This document shows positions 1-6,541 of a DNA stretch of 21,461 bases, piece after piece (position 1 is the first letter of the stretch; each line of letters begins with the position of its first letter). The position numbers and the translations under genes are program-made. Below the pieces are notes generated by a model. The model worked only from the letters and a program-made list of their open reading frames with translations, did no database searches and was not told the origin of the DNA. Source of the DNA: a virus; IMG/VR virus record IMGVR_UViG_3300044961_000702, positions 1 to 21,461 of that record. The stretch is one strand, 5' to 3'.

Positions 1-2
1 CA

Positions 3-179
3 GCGGTGGCGGACTGGCAAGCGCGCGAGCGTGTGCCCTCGCGCCACTGGCTGACCATCTGGCGCATGGCGCGGGAGGCCGGGCTGGATTGGCGCCCGCC
101 CGGCGCCGAGGGCCTCGACCTGGTCGCCGCCCCGGGCGGCGATCCGGTCAGCGCCGATCAGCAGGGGCAGGCGGCGTGA
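3..179 (+). CDS. C-terminal fragment of a Cro/CI-like small phage regulator (5' end outside window)
   Basis: The reading frame is open from the left edge to a TGA at 177-179 and gives 58 residues. The start lies outside the window. The visible part contains the pattern V-x-D-W-Q-A-R-E-R-V-P-S-R-H-W, followed by an I-W-R-M-A-x-E-A-G helix. In small Cro-like phage regulators this is the end of the recognition helix ('S/D-W..R..IP..HW') followed by the last helix. Such proteins bind operators and set the lysis/lysogeny balance or early transcription. The stop overlaps the GTG of the next gene (GTGA at 176-179), so the two are probably translated from one message. The family call rests on about 30 residues, and another small HTH protein is possible. 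Confidence 0.5.
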   Translation, partial: AVADWQARERVPSRHWLTIWRMAREAGLDWRPPGAEGLDLVAAPGGDPVSADQQGQAA

Positions 180-433
180 ACGAGGCGCTGCGCGGCCGGA
201 TGGATGCGGTCCTCTACGGCACGCCGGAGCAGGCCATGCACGCGGCGATCGCGGAGCGGGTGCGGCGGCTGGTCAGGTGCGCCCTGTTCGCGCCGGCGCC
301 GCGCTTCACGCGCCTGCAGCGGCAGATGGCTAGGCCGGCGGTGCTGGCCCGTTGGCAGCGATGGCTTGCCACGCGCCGTCCAGCATCGCGTTCAGCGCTG
401 CGTGCATCCGGGTCGTCGGGGGGCGCGCCATGA
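176..433 (+). CDS. Small basic protein of unknown function
   Basis: This is an 85-residue product from a GTG start that overlaps the upstream stop as GTGA. An in-frame ATG at 89 would lie wholly inside the upstream gene, so the GTG is preferred. The protein is strongly basic, with repeated R-R and R-x-x-R segments, and has an N-terminal helix-like stretch (NEALRGRMDAVLYGTPEQAM). Its C-terminal 25 residues are low-complexity Ala/Arg/Ser. I do not recognise a family. The position between a Cro-like gene and another small gene suggests an accessory early protein. The TGA overlaps the ATG of the next gene (ATGA at 430-433), which is the best evidence that it is real. Confidence 0.5.
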   Translation: MNEALRGRMDAVLYGTPEQAMHAAIAERVRRLVRCALFAPAPRFTRLQRQMARPAVLARWQRWLATRRPASRSALRASGSSGGAP

Positions 434-726
434 GCCGCCGCACGCGCCTCGTTCATGTGCAGGACGGGCCGGAGCGGCGGGTGGTGATGCTGACCGTCTC
501 GCCCTGCGGCGCGGTCGAGGCCTGCGGCGTGCCGGCGACCGACTGGAACACCTGGTCGGCGAACGAGCGCGCCTTCGTCACCCGCCTCGGCCTGGTCAAT
601 GAGGGGCTGCGCCGCGGCCGGTCCCTGCGTGCCCTGATCCGCCACCACGAGGCGATGCTGAGCCTGCTCGAGCAGCTCGAGGCCGCCGAGCATCTGGCGC
701 AGGCGCCGGTGGAGGGCCGCGCGTGA
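430..726 (+). CDS. Small protein of unknown function, early region
   Basis: This is a 98-residue product starting at the ATG that overlaps the preceding stop (ATGA). An upstream in-frame ATG at 352 would overlap the previous gene by over 80 bases and is less likely. The N-terminal half looks like a beta-rich fold (RLVHVQDGPERRVVMLTVSP, then G-V-P-A-T-D-W-N-T-W). The C-terminal half is helical with leucine spacing (RALIRHHEAMLSLLEQLEAA), possibly a short coiled coil for oligomerisation. There is no catalytic motif and no family is recognised. It is the last gene before the 331-base gene-free regulatory stretch and ends the first group of coupled early genes. Confidence 0.6.
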   Translation: MSRRTRLVHVQDGPERRVVMLTVSPCGAVEACGVPATDWNTWSANERAFVTRLGLVNEGLRRGRSLRALIRHHEAMLSLLEQLEAAEHLAQAPVEGRA

Positions 727-875
727 TGCGCCCCGTCCCCGCCCAGGCTCGGCCCGATGTTGCAAACGGCGGCTTCGTTCCGGCTCCGTCCCACCCCCGA
801 GGGGGAGAGAACAACAGGAATGGACGCCGCCTGTTTCACGCAACTTCATTGCGCGTTTCACGGCGCTTTTCGAGG

Positions 876-940
876 CGGATCAATGGCTTGTGGGTGTTGC
901 ATCATGTTGCAGGTCATGCAACGCGCAAGCCATTGATCCG
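876..940. repeat. 15-bp perfect inverted repeat with nested 7-bp inverted repeat
   Basis: The left arm CGGATCAATGGCTTG (876-890) is the exact reverse complement of the right arm at 926-940, with a 35-base spacer. Inside the spacer a second inverted repeat, GTTGCAT (896-902) and ATGCAAC (916-922), is nested almost symmetrically. Two TGTTGCA copies also lie in the spacer. The arms have lower GC than the surroundings. The structure could be a binding site for a dimeric regulator, a cruciform or a long RNA hairpin. There is no following T-run, so it is not an ordinary terminator. Confidence 0.75.
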
Positions 941-978
941 GCTGGATTTCCGGGCATGTTGCATGTTGCGCCGGAGAC

Positions 979-1010
979 TACATGTGCGCGTGCGCGCGCA
1001 CGCGCACGCG
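979..1010. repeat. 32-base alternating pyrimidine-purine tract containing a 24-bp perfect palindrome
   Basis: From 979 to 1010 pyrimidines and purines alternate without a break. Within it, 984-1007 is a perfect palindrome whose left half is GTGCGCGTGCGC. Alternating GC/GT/AC tracts of this kind are classic Z-DNA formers under negative supercoiling, and a palindrome without a spacer can also extrude or serve as an operator. It lies about 50 bases upstream of the start at 1058. Confidence 0.7.
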
Positions 1011-1057
1011 GCGGGCCGCAACACCGCAACACCGTCCATTTTCCTAGGGATATCAGG

Positions 1058-1636
1058 ATGATGGATGTTGCAGGGGTTGCAACAGGCGCAACAGGGTCGG
1101 AAGGCGCGCTCGCCGCGCCGGCCGGCGGGCGGCCGGCGCCGCTGTCGGCGGCCGAGCGGATGCGCCGTTCCCGCGCCCGGCGGCGGGCCGAGCTGCTCCA
1201 GCGCCGGATGGAGGAGGCGCAGGCGCCGCTGCGCCTGGCGCTGGCCGCGCAGGCCGAGGCCGATCTCGCGCTCATCGAGCAGCACCTGGCCGACGAGCAT
1301 CGCGGCCTGGCGCTGGCCGAGCGGGTGCTCGAAGGCGCGAAGGCGGTGATCCTGCGCCTCTACGGCCACCCGCTGCTGCGCCTGGCCGAGACCGCGATGG
1401 CGCCGCCCGAGGTGCTCGCGGCCCGGCTGGGCTGCACGAAGCTCGAGGCCGCGCGGCTGATCCAGGAGGCCGGCGCCGAGCTGCGCGACCGCCTGTTCGG
1501 CAAGCCGGCGCCGGTGAAGGGCGGCTCCGAGGCGCCGCCGATCGCCGTGCAGCTCAACATCACGCCTGGCATGGCGGCGCCGATGGAAGCCCAGGCGGAT
1601 CAGGCACTTGGCGAGGGCGAGCCATGCGCACTCTGA
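1058..1636 (+). CDS. Helical HTH-like phage protein, possible small terminase subunit
   Basis: This is a 192-residue product. The ATG at 1058 follows AGGGA (1046-1050) by 7 bases; a second in-frame ATG at 1061 is also possible. After a Gly/Ala-rich N-terminus comes a basic segment (AERMRRSRARRRAELL, about residues 30-45). A long helical region follows, then an HTH-like stretch near 118-140 (PPEVLAARLGCTKLEAARLI), and finally a short beta-type tail (PIAVQLNI). Basic tail, helical core and HTH suit a DNA-binding packaging or replication protein. The segment from L-Y-G-x-P-L-L-R-L-A-E through L-G-C-T-K-L-E-A resembles small terminase-like proteins of alphaproteobacterial prophages as I remember them, but this is inference. 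The first codons are themselves made of TGTTGCA-type motifs, so the regulatory sites extend into the gene. It overlaps the possible start at 1624. Confidence 0.6.
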   Translation: MMDVAGVATGATGSEGALAAPAGGRPAPLSAAERMRRSRARRRAELLQRRMEEAQAPLRLALAAQAEADLALIEQHLADEHRGLALAERVLEGAKAVILRLYGHPLLRLAETAMAPPEVLAARLGCTKLEAARLIQEAGAELRDRLFGKPAPVKGGSEAPPIAVQLNITPGMAAPMEAQADQALGEGEPCAL

Positions 1637-1914
1637 CAGCCCGCACTCTGACAGTCTGGCGCAAGCCCTGGCGCAAGCAGGTGATCCGGCCTGCGCGGCG
1701 ACTGATCGCAGATCAGTCGCTCGGCCTCCGCCAGCCGCGCCTGGCGCTGCTGCCGCCGGCGGGCGCTGCGGCCGCGACCCCCCCGCGGGGGTGCCCGGCC
1801 GCCCCCCCGGACGCGCGCCAGCGCGCCGCCGCCGCCCCTTCCGGCTCGATCGACAAGGCATGGGGCACCGGTCTGGGTGCCCCCGGCGCAGCCGCAGCAG
1901 GGGGTGGGGAATGA
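1624..1914 (+). CDS. Doubtful low-complexity small ORF
   Basis: This frame of 96 residues starts at an ATG inside the end of the preceding gene and ends at 1914, where its stop overlaps the ATG of the Toprim gene (ATGA). That overlap is the pattern of real genes in this element. The product is poor evidence by itself: two short repeats (RTLTARTLTV, then WRKPWRK) are followed by an Ala/Pro/Gly-rich tail with no recognisable domain. The same DNA carries tandem repeats and a strong hairpin, so it may instead be a regulatory stretch between 1637 and 1910. I cannot choose firmly between the two. Confidence 0.3.
   Translation: MRTLTARTLTVWRKPWRKQVIRPARRLIADQSLGLRQPRLALLPPAGAAAATPPRGCPAAPPDARQRAAAAPSGSIDKAWGTGLGAPGAAAAGGGE
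1627..1678 (+). repeat. Two short tandem duplications
   Basis: CGCACTCTGACAG occurs at 1627-1639 and again at 1642-1654 (period 15). Directly after, CTGGCGCAAGC occurs at 1656-1666 and 1668-1678 (period 12). Both periods are multiples of three, so the frame of any product is kept. The repeats begin just before the stop of the upstream gene. Confidence 0.7.
1698..1720. repeat. Perfect hairpin: 10-bp stem, 3-base loop
   Basis: GCGACTGATC (1698-1707) and its exact reverse complement (1711-1720) are separated only by GCA. As RNA this would be a very stable stem-loop. No T-run follows, so it is not a standard intrinsic terminator. It could be an operator, an RNA processing site or part of a leader upstream of the Toprim gene. 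Confidence 0.7.
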
Positions 1915-2981
1915 GCGACGGCCGCTTCCTGCACTCGGTCCAGGACATCGCGCGGATGCTGGGGCAGCACGCCGAGACCATCGCGCGCGATTTGCTGCCC
2001 GCCGGCCGGAGGGTGGGGCCGGAGTGGCGCGTGGGTTCGATCGCCGGCGAGCCGGGGCAGTCGCTCGCGATCCGGCTCACGGGCGACAAGCGCGGCATCT
2101 GGGCGGACTTCGCGGCCGGCATCGGCGGCGACATGCTCGAGCTCGTCGCGCAGTGCCGCTATGGCGGGGACAAGCGCGAGGCGCTGCGCTGGGCGCGTGC
2201 CTTCCTCGGCCTGACCGACAGGCCCGCCCCGCCGGGGGCCGCGCCGCCGCCGCCGCCGCCCAAGGCCGTGCCGGCCTCGGAGGTGAACCGCTCCTATGCC
2301 GGCAAGGCGCGCGCGTTGTGGCTCGGCGGCCACCCGCTCGGCGGCACGCCGGCGGCGGCCTATCTCGCCACGCGCGGGGTCGGCCTGACGGCGCTCGGCC
2401 GCACGCCGTCGGCGCTGCGCTTCCGCCCGGACGTGTTCTGCGCCGAGCGCCAGGAGGCCGCGCCGGCCATGCTGGCCGCGATCACCCGCGGCGGCGCGAT
2501 CATCGGCTGCCACCGCACCTTCCTCGCGCCGGGGCCGGCGGGCCGGTGGAGCAAGGCGCCGATCGCCGCGCCGAAGAAGGTGATGGGGCAGGTCGGCGGC
2601 GGCTTCATCCCGCTCTGGCGCGGCGCCTCCGGCCGGCCCATCCGCGAGGCGCCGGAGACCGACACGCTCGCCATCGCCGAGGGCATCGAGGATGCGCTGA
2701 CCATCGCGCTGCACATGCCCGAATGGCGTGTCATCGCCGCCGTCTCGGTCGGCAACATGGCCAACCTCGTGTTGCCGACCACGCTGCGCGACGTGGTGTT
2801 CTGCTGGGACCGCGACGGCGACAACCCCTCGGTCGCGCGGGCGCGGGAGATGGCGGTGGAGCGCCTGCTGCGCGAGGGGCGCAGCGTGCGCGAGATCCGC
2901 CCGCCCGAGGGCTTCAAGGACTTCAACGCCTGGCACCTGGCCGAGATGGCCGAGCACGGCACGCGCAGGAGGCTCGCGTGA
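1911..2981 (+). CDS. Toprim-domain primase-like protein
   Basis: This is a 356-residue product. The ATG at 1911 is chosen because GGGGTGGGGA precedes it; the longer in-frame extension from 1608 is Pro/Arg low-complexity. The N-terminal 80 residues resemble the pre-Toprim part of phage primases (GIWADFAAGIGGDMLELVA, the 'W-x-D-F...GGD' pattern). A Pro-rich linker and a mixed alpha/beta region follow. The Toprim domain begins near residue 253: TLAIAEGIEDALT with catalytic-type E257, then VVFCWDRDGDN with D300, D302 and D304 for metal binding. Toprim proteins of this kind make RNA primers for phage or plasmid replication. No zinc-binding cysteine cluster is seen. The TGA overlaps the GTG of the helicase gene, so primase and helicase are probably made together. 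Confidence 0.85.
   Translation: MSDGRFLHSVQDIARMLGQHAETIARDLLPAGRRVGPEWRVGSIAGEPGQSLAIRLTGDKRGIWADFAAGIGGDMLELVAQCRYGGDKREALRWARAFLGLTDRPAPPGAAPPPPPPKAVPASEVNRSYAGKARALWLGGHPLGGTPAAAYLATRGVGLTALGRTPSALRFRPDVFCAERQEAAPAMLAAITRGGAIIGCHRTFLAPGPAGRWSKAPIAAPKKVMGQVGGGFIPLWRGASGRPIREAPETDTLAIAEGIEDALTIALHMPEWRVIAAVSVGNMANLVLPTTLRDVVFCWDRDGDNPSVARAREMAVERLLREGRSVREIRPPEGFKDFNAWHLAEMAEHGTRRRLA
2967..2972 (+). promoter_or_regulatory. Strong ribosome binding site for the GTG-started helicase gene
   Basis: AGGAGG lies 5 bases before the GTG at 2978, inside the end of the Toprim gene. It supports GTG 2978 as the true start of the helicase gene over any of the long upstream extension of that frame. Confidence 0.8.
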
Positions 2982-4807
2982 GCAACGTCATCCGCGCCCA
3001 TCTCGGCTCGGCCTCCCGCGCCTCCGGCAGCAACCAGGGGCGGCGCATGCCGCCTGGCTGCCCGGTCACGCCGCTCGGCGGCGACGGGCGGACCTTCCAC
3101 TACATCAACGCCATCGGCCAGTACGTGGCGATCGAGGCGCAGCAGCACTCGAAGAACATCATCACCGCGCTCTTCGCGCCGCACGACGAATGGCTGCGCA
3201 AGGCCTACCCCAAGACCTTCGACAAGGAGAGCGGCGAACCGCGCGACTTCGCGGTCGCCGACGTGACCCGCGACCTGATGGCCGAGGCGCAGTCCCGCGG
3301 GAAGTCCTGGGAGCCGGCCGACAACATCCGCGGCCGCGGCACCTGGCCGGGCGAGGACGGCAACCTGCGCGTGCATCTGGGCAACCGCCTGATCGTCGGC
3401 GGCCAGGAGCGCGAGGTGGGTGTGATCGGCAACCAGGTCTATCCGCTGTGCCCGGAGTGGAAGGGGCCGGCGCCCGACGCGCAGGCCGATGGCCCGGCGG
3501 GCCCGGCGGCCGAGGCGCTGGCGCTGCTCGGCTCCTGGCGCTGGGCCGAGCCCGAACTCGCGCCGCGGCTGCTGCTCGGCTGGATCGTCTGCGGCTTCCT
3601 CTGCGGCGCGCTCGACTGGCGGCCGCATCTGTGGCTGGTCGCCCCGCGCGGGGCGGGCAAGTCCACGCTGCTCGAGGCCATCGGCCACATGCTCCAGCGC
3701 GGCTCCTACGCGCTGATGTCCGAAAGCGCCTCGGCGCCCTCCGTGCGCGGCACGCTGAAATTCGACGCCCGCCCCGTGGTGCTCGACGAGACCGAGCCGA
3801 GCGAGGACAACCGCCAGCTCAACCAGGTGGTCGATCTGATGCGCATCGCCTCCACGGGCGGCACGGTGATGCGCGCGCAGGTGGACCAGACCACGGTGAT
3901 GCAGACCGTGCGCTTCGTGGCCATGTGCGCCTCGGTGGTGCGGCCGGCGCTGAAATCGCAGGACGCCAGCCGCATCGCGGTGCTGCAGCTCCTCAAGCCG
4001 CTGCCCGGCGCCGCCGCGCCGCTGCTGCGCCCGGCGGTGCTGGAACTGCTCGGCCGGCGCCTGTTCCGCCGCGCGCTCGACGGCTGGAAGCGCTGGCCCG
4101 AGACGCTGCACGCCTGGCGCAGCGCGCTTGCCGCCGAAGGCCTCGAGGCGCGGGCGCAGGACCAGTATGGCGCCCTGCTCGCCGCCGCCTGGATCGCCGA
4201 GCAGGACCTCGAGCCCGACAGCGACAGCCTGGCCGAATGGGCGCGCATGGTGGCCGAGGCCACGGCGCCCGACCGCGCGGAGGAGCGGCCCGAATGGTTC
4301 CGCCTGGTCGAGACGCTGGCCGCGACGCCGATGAAGGACCAGGACGGGCGGGCCGAGCGCAGCGTGGCGGAGCTGCTCGAGACCGCGGCGCAGGCGCGGC
4401 GCGACTGGGACCCGGAGACCGGCAGCTACATCCAGGTTTCCGAGCAGCGCGCGGCCGCCGCCAACGATCTTCTCGGGCGGCACGGGCTGCGCTTCCAGCC
4501 CATGCGCGACGAGAAGGGCAGACCGCTCCGCCGCGCCTGGGACGACCCCGCCGCCGAGCCGGCCAGCCAGCACAACGGGCCGCTCATCGGCCATGTGGCG
4601 ATCGCCAATGCGCATCCGGTGCTGGCGCGCCTGCTCGAGCGGACGCAATGGGCGGCGCGCGCCGGCGCGCCGGGCGCCTGGAAGGGCGTGCTGTTGCAGG
4701 CGCCGGGCGCGATGGCTGCCGACTGCGTGCGCTTCAACGCGCGCACCGCGCGGGCGGTGCTGGTGCCGCTCGATCTCTTCCTCGACGGGGCGGCGGCGCA
4801 TGAGTAG
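2978..4807 (+). CDS. P-loop phage helicase/primase-type ATPase
   Basis: This is a 609-residue product starting at GTG 2978, which has a perfect AGGAGG and a GTGA overlap with the Toprim gene. Residues 1-180 form an N-terminal domain (FHYINAIGQYVAIEAQQHSK onward) like that preceding the ATPase domain of DUF927-type or primase-helicase phage proteins. A Walker A motif APRGAGKST is at 222-230 and a Walker B motif VVLDETE has D270-E271. It probably unwinds the origin or fork in partnership with the Toprim primase; phage and plasmid elements often carry such a pair. The C-terminal part (about 370-609) is helical and unrecognised. The last 8 bases overlap the terminase start at 4800. The exact helicase superfamily is uncertain. 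Confidence 0.8.
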   Translation: MSNVIRAHLGSASRASGSNQGRRMPPGCPVTPLGGDGRTFHYINAIGQYVAIEAQQHSKNIITALFAPHDEWLRKAYPKTFDKESGEPRDFAVADVTRDLMAEAQSRGKSWEPADNIRGRGTWPGEDGNLRVHLGNRLIVGGQEREVGVIGNQVYPLCPEWKGPAPDAQADGPAGPAAEALALLGSWRWAEPELAPRLLLGWIVCGFLCGALDWRPHLWLVAPRGAGKSTLLEAIGHMLQRGSYALMSESASAPSVRGTLKFDARPVVLDETEPSEDNRQLNQVVDLMRIASTGGTVMRAQVDQTTVMQTVRFVAMCASVVRPALKSQDASRIAVLQLLKPLPGAAAPLLRPAVLELLGRRLFRRALDGWKRWPETLHAWRSALAAEGLEARAQDQYGALLAAAWIAEQDLEPDSDSLAEWARMVAEATAPDRAEERPEWFRLVETLAATPMKDQDGRAERSVAELLETAAQARRDWDPETGSYIQVSEQRAAAANDLLGRHGLRFQPMRDEKGRPLRRAWDDPAAEPASQHNGPLIGHVAIANAHPVLARLLERTQWAARAGAPGAWKGVLLQAPGAMAADCVRFNARTARAVLVPLDLFLDGAAAHE

Positions 4808-6263
4808 CCAGCGCCCCTGGACCCCGCCGGGGCCGGTCTCGGCGGCCTTCTGCTCCACCGCCGCGCCGGTCTCGGTGCTGATGGGCCCCGCCGCGGGCGG
4901 CAAGACCGTGACCTCGCTCCAGCGCGGGGTGCTGACAGCCTTCCGCTGGCCGGAGACCGCGCCCGGCCTGCGCCGCTGCCGCTTCCTGGTGATGCGCCAG
5001 CGCATGACCGACATGGAGGGCAGCACCATCCCCTCCTGGCTCGCCTGGTATCCGCGCAGCATGGGGCACTTCGTCGGCAAGGAGGGCAGCCCCAAGCGCC
5101 ACGCCATCCGCATGGCGAACCCGCTGCATGGCGGCGTGGTCGAGCTCGAGGTGCATTTCCGCGGCATCGGCGAGCAGAGCGTGGACGACGCGCTGCGCGG
5201 CTTCGAATTCTCCTTCGCCTATGTGGACGAGTGCGACCTGATGGAAGCGGAGGTGATGGCCACGCTGTTCAAGCGCGCCGGCCGCTACCCGGCCGAGACG
5301 CTCGCCACCAATCCGCGCCAGGTCTGGGGCTCCTGCAACGCGCCCGAGCCCGACAGTTGGGTCGTGCGCGACATGATCGAGAACCCGCGCCCGGACTGGG
5401 TGCTGTTCCGCCAGCCGTCGGGCCTCAGCCCCGAGGCCGAGAACCTCGCGGTGCTGGGGGCGAACTTCTACCGCGACCAGGCGCGCGTGCTGCCGGACTA
5501 CGAGCGGCGGCGCTTCATCGAGAACATCCCCGGCCTGGTGCGGGAGGAGGCCGCGGTCTATCCCGAATTCAGCGAGGCGCTGCACGTCGCCCCCCGCGCG
5601 CTCGAGCTGCTGCCCCGCGCGCCGGTGCGCATCGGCGTGGATGCCGGCGGCGACCCGGCGGCGGTCCTGTTCCAGCGCGCGCCCGACGGGCAATGGCGGG
5701 CGCTGGCGGAACTCTCGACGCACGACCCGCGCCGCGAAGGCGTCGTCGGCCCGCGCCGCTTCGGCGAGACGCTGGCCGCGCTGCTGGCCGAGCGGGCGCC
5801 GGGCTGCGCCGCCGAGGTGGTGGCCGACCCCTCGGCCGCCTTCGGCGCCGACCGCGAGGCGGGCGAGAGCGCCTGGATCGAGATCGTGGCGCGCGCGGCG
5901 GGCCTCCGCGTGACCACGGCGCGCAGCCAGGACCCGACGCTGCGCATGGAGGCGCTGCGCCGGCCGCTGACGCGCATCCTGGAAGGCGGCAAGCCCGGCC
6001 TGGTGCTCGACCCGTCCTGCCGGCTGATGGCGCGCGCGCTGGCGCGCGACTACCGCTGGCAGGTGACGGCCGGACGGCGCGGCGACCGCGCGGTGAAGAA
6101 CTGGGCCAGCCACCTGATCGAGGCGGCGCAATACGCGCTGCTCGACGGCGAGGGCCTGGCCGAGGCCGCCGCCCGGCAGCGCGCGCAGCCGCAGCGCCCG
6201 ATGGCCGCGCGCACCGATTGGAACCCCTTCACCACCAGCCTGGAGCATGCCCGATGGCCCTGA
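4800..6263 (+). CDS. terL: Terminase large subunit (packaging ATPase and nuclease)
   Basis: This is a 487-residue product, a usual length for TerL. It cuts concatemeric DNA and pumps it through the portal. The ATPase domain shows a Walker A-type GPAAGGKT at 29-36 and a Walker B FSFAYVDECD with D143-E144. The RNase H-like nuclease domain shows acidic residues at GVDAGGD (D281), VVADPSAAFGAD (D343) and a C-terminal SHLIEAAQYALL segment (H438). The start ATG overlaps the helicase gene by 8 bases; longer in-frame extensions are Arg-rich shadow sequence. No conventional small terminase gene lies immediately upstream. The candidates are the protein at 1058-1636 or the small gene that follows. Confidence 0.92.
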   Translation: MSSQRPWTPPGPVSAAFCSTAAPVSVLMGPAAGGKTVTSLQRGVLTAFRWPETAPGLRRCRFLVMRQRMTDMEGSTIPSWLAWYPRSMGHFVGKEGSPKRHAIRMANPLHGGVVELEVHFRGIGEQSVDDALRGFEFSFAYVDECDLMEAEVMATLFKRAGRYPAETLATNPRQVWGSCNAPEPDSWVVRDMIENPRPDWVLFRQPSGLSPEAENLAVLGANFYRDQARVLPDYERRRFIENIPGLVREEAAVYPEFSEALHVAPRALELLPRAPVRIGVDAGGDPAAVLFQRAPDGQWRALAELSTHDPRREGVVGPRRFGETLAALLAERAPGCAAEVVADPSAAFGADREAGESAWIEIVARAAGLRVTTARSQDPTLRMEALRRPLTRILEGGKPGLVLDPSCRLMARALARDYRWQVTAGRRGDRAVKNWASHLIEAAQYALLDGEGLAEAAARQRAQPQRPMAARTDWNPFTTSLEHARWP

Positions 6264-6541
6264 AACTCACCCCCGAGAAGACGGCCGAGGAGGCGCCCGC
6301 GCCGCCGCCCGAGCTGCAGGCCCCGCCGCCCGCGCAGGCCGAGGCCCGCCCGGCGGACGGGCCGCTGACCGTGACGCTGACGCTCGAAGGCGTGTTCAAG
6401 GAATGGCTCAAGGCCCGCGCCCTGGACCACCGGGAGGAGCCGGGCGAGCACGCGGCCGCGCTGCTGCGCGCCTACTGGGCGCATCACGACACCTGGCGCC
6501 ATCGCCAGGCCGGCACGCTCACCGTGCGGAGGGAGGGATGA
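6254..6541 (+). CDS. Small protein, possible ribbon-helix-helix type
   Basis: This is a 95-residue product. The ATG at 6254 overlaps the end of terL by 10 bases. Residues 10-35 are Pro/Ala/Glu-rich and probably disordered. The rest reads as one beta strand (PLTVTLTLEG) followed by two helices (VFKEWLKARALDH and EHAAALLRAYWAHHD). Strand-helix-helix is the layout of ribbon-helix-helix DNA-binding proteins, and some small terminases use that fold. I infer this from pattern only. The TGA overlaps the next ATG (ATGA at 6538-6541). Confidence 0.7.
   Translation: MALKLTPEKTAEEAPAPPPELQAPPPAQAEARPADGPLTVTLTLEGVFKEWLKARALDHREEPGEHAAALLRAYWAHHDTWRHRQAGTLTVRREG

Larger units (their letters stand above)
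727..1057 (+). promoter_or_regulatory. Gene-free regulatory or origin-like stretch with repeated TGTTGC(A/G) motifs
   Basis: No convincing gene lies here on either strand. The motif TGTTGCA or TGTTGCG occurs at 758-764, 895-901, 905-911, 957-963 and 964-970 on the plus strand, and at 1017-1023 and 1025-1031 on the minus strand. It continues into the next gene at 1066-1072 (plus), 1078-1084 (minus) and 1087-1093 (minus). Neighbouring copies are spaced 7, 8 or 10 bases apart. The stretch also contains a 15-bp inverted repeat and a 24-bp palindrome, listed separately. Density, spacing and the position upstream of replication-type genes fit either a cluster of operators for a phage regulator or iterons of a replication origin. 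The sequence alone does not decide between them. Confidence 0.55.

Noticed and set aside
204-602. Alternative plus-strand frame in the early region
   Set aside because: Arg/Ser/Gly-rich shadow of the overlapping genes at 176-433 and 430-726, which are linked by ATGA.
793-806. CCCCC-GA-GGGGG as an intrinsic terminator after the gene ending at 726
   Set aside because: The loop would be too small for the full stem, and no T-run follows.
820-936. 38-codon cysteine-containing frame starting MDAACFTQ
   Set aside because: Poor ribosome site, ends inside the 15-bp inverted repeat, no recognisable feature; probably chance.
723-1061. Plus-strand frame across the regulatory gap
   Set aside because: The product is basic and His/Arg-rich with no fold pattern, and its DNA is dominated by palindromes and repeats.
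1698-1720. Hairpin as an intrinsic terminator
   Set aside because: The stem is strong but the following bases are CTCGGCC-type rather than T-rich, and it lies just ahead of coupled genes on the same strand.
1608-1910. N-terminal extension of the Toprim protein
   Set aside because: In frame but Pro/Arg low-complexity, overlapping the previous gene's end, and without a better ribosome site than the ATG at 1911.
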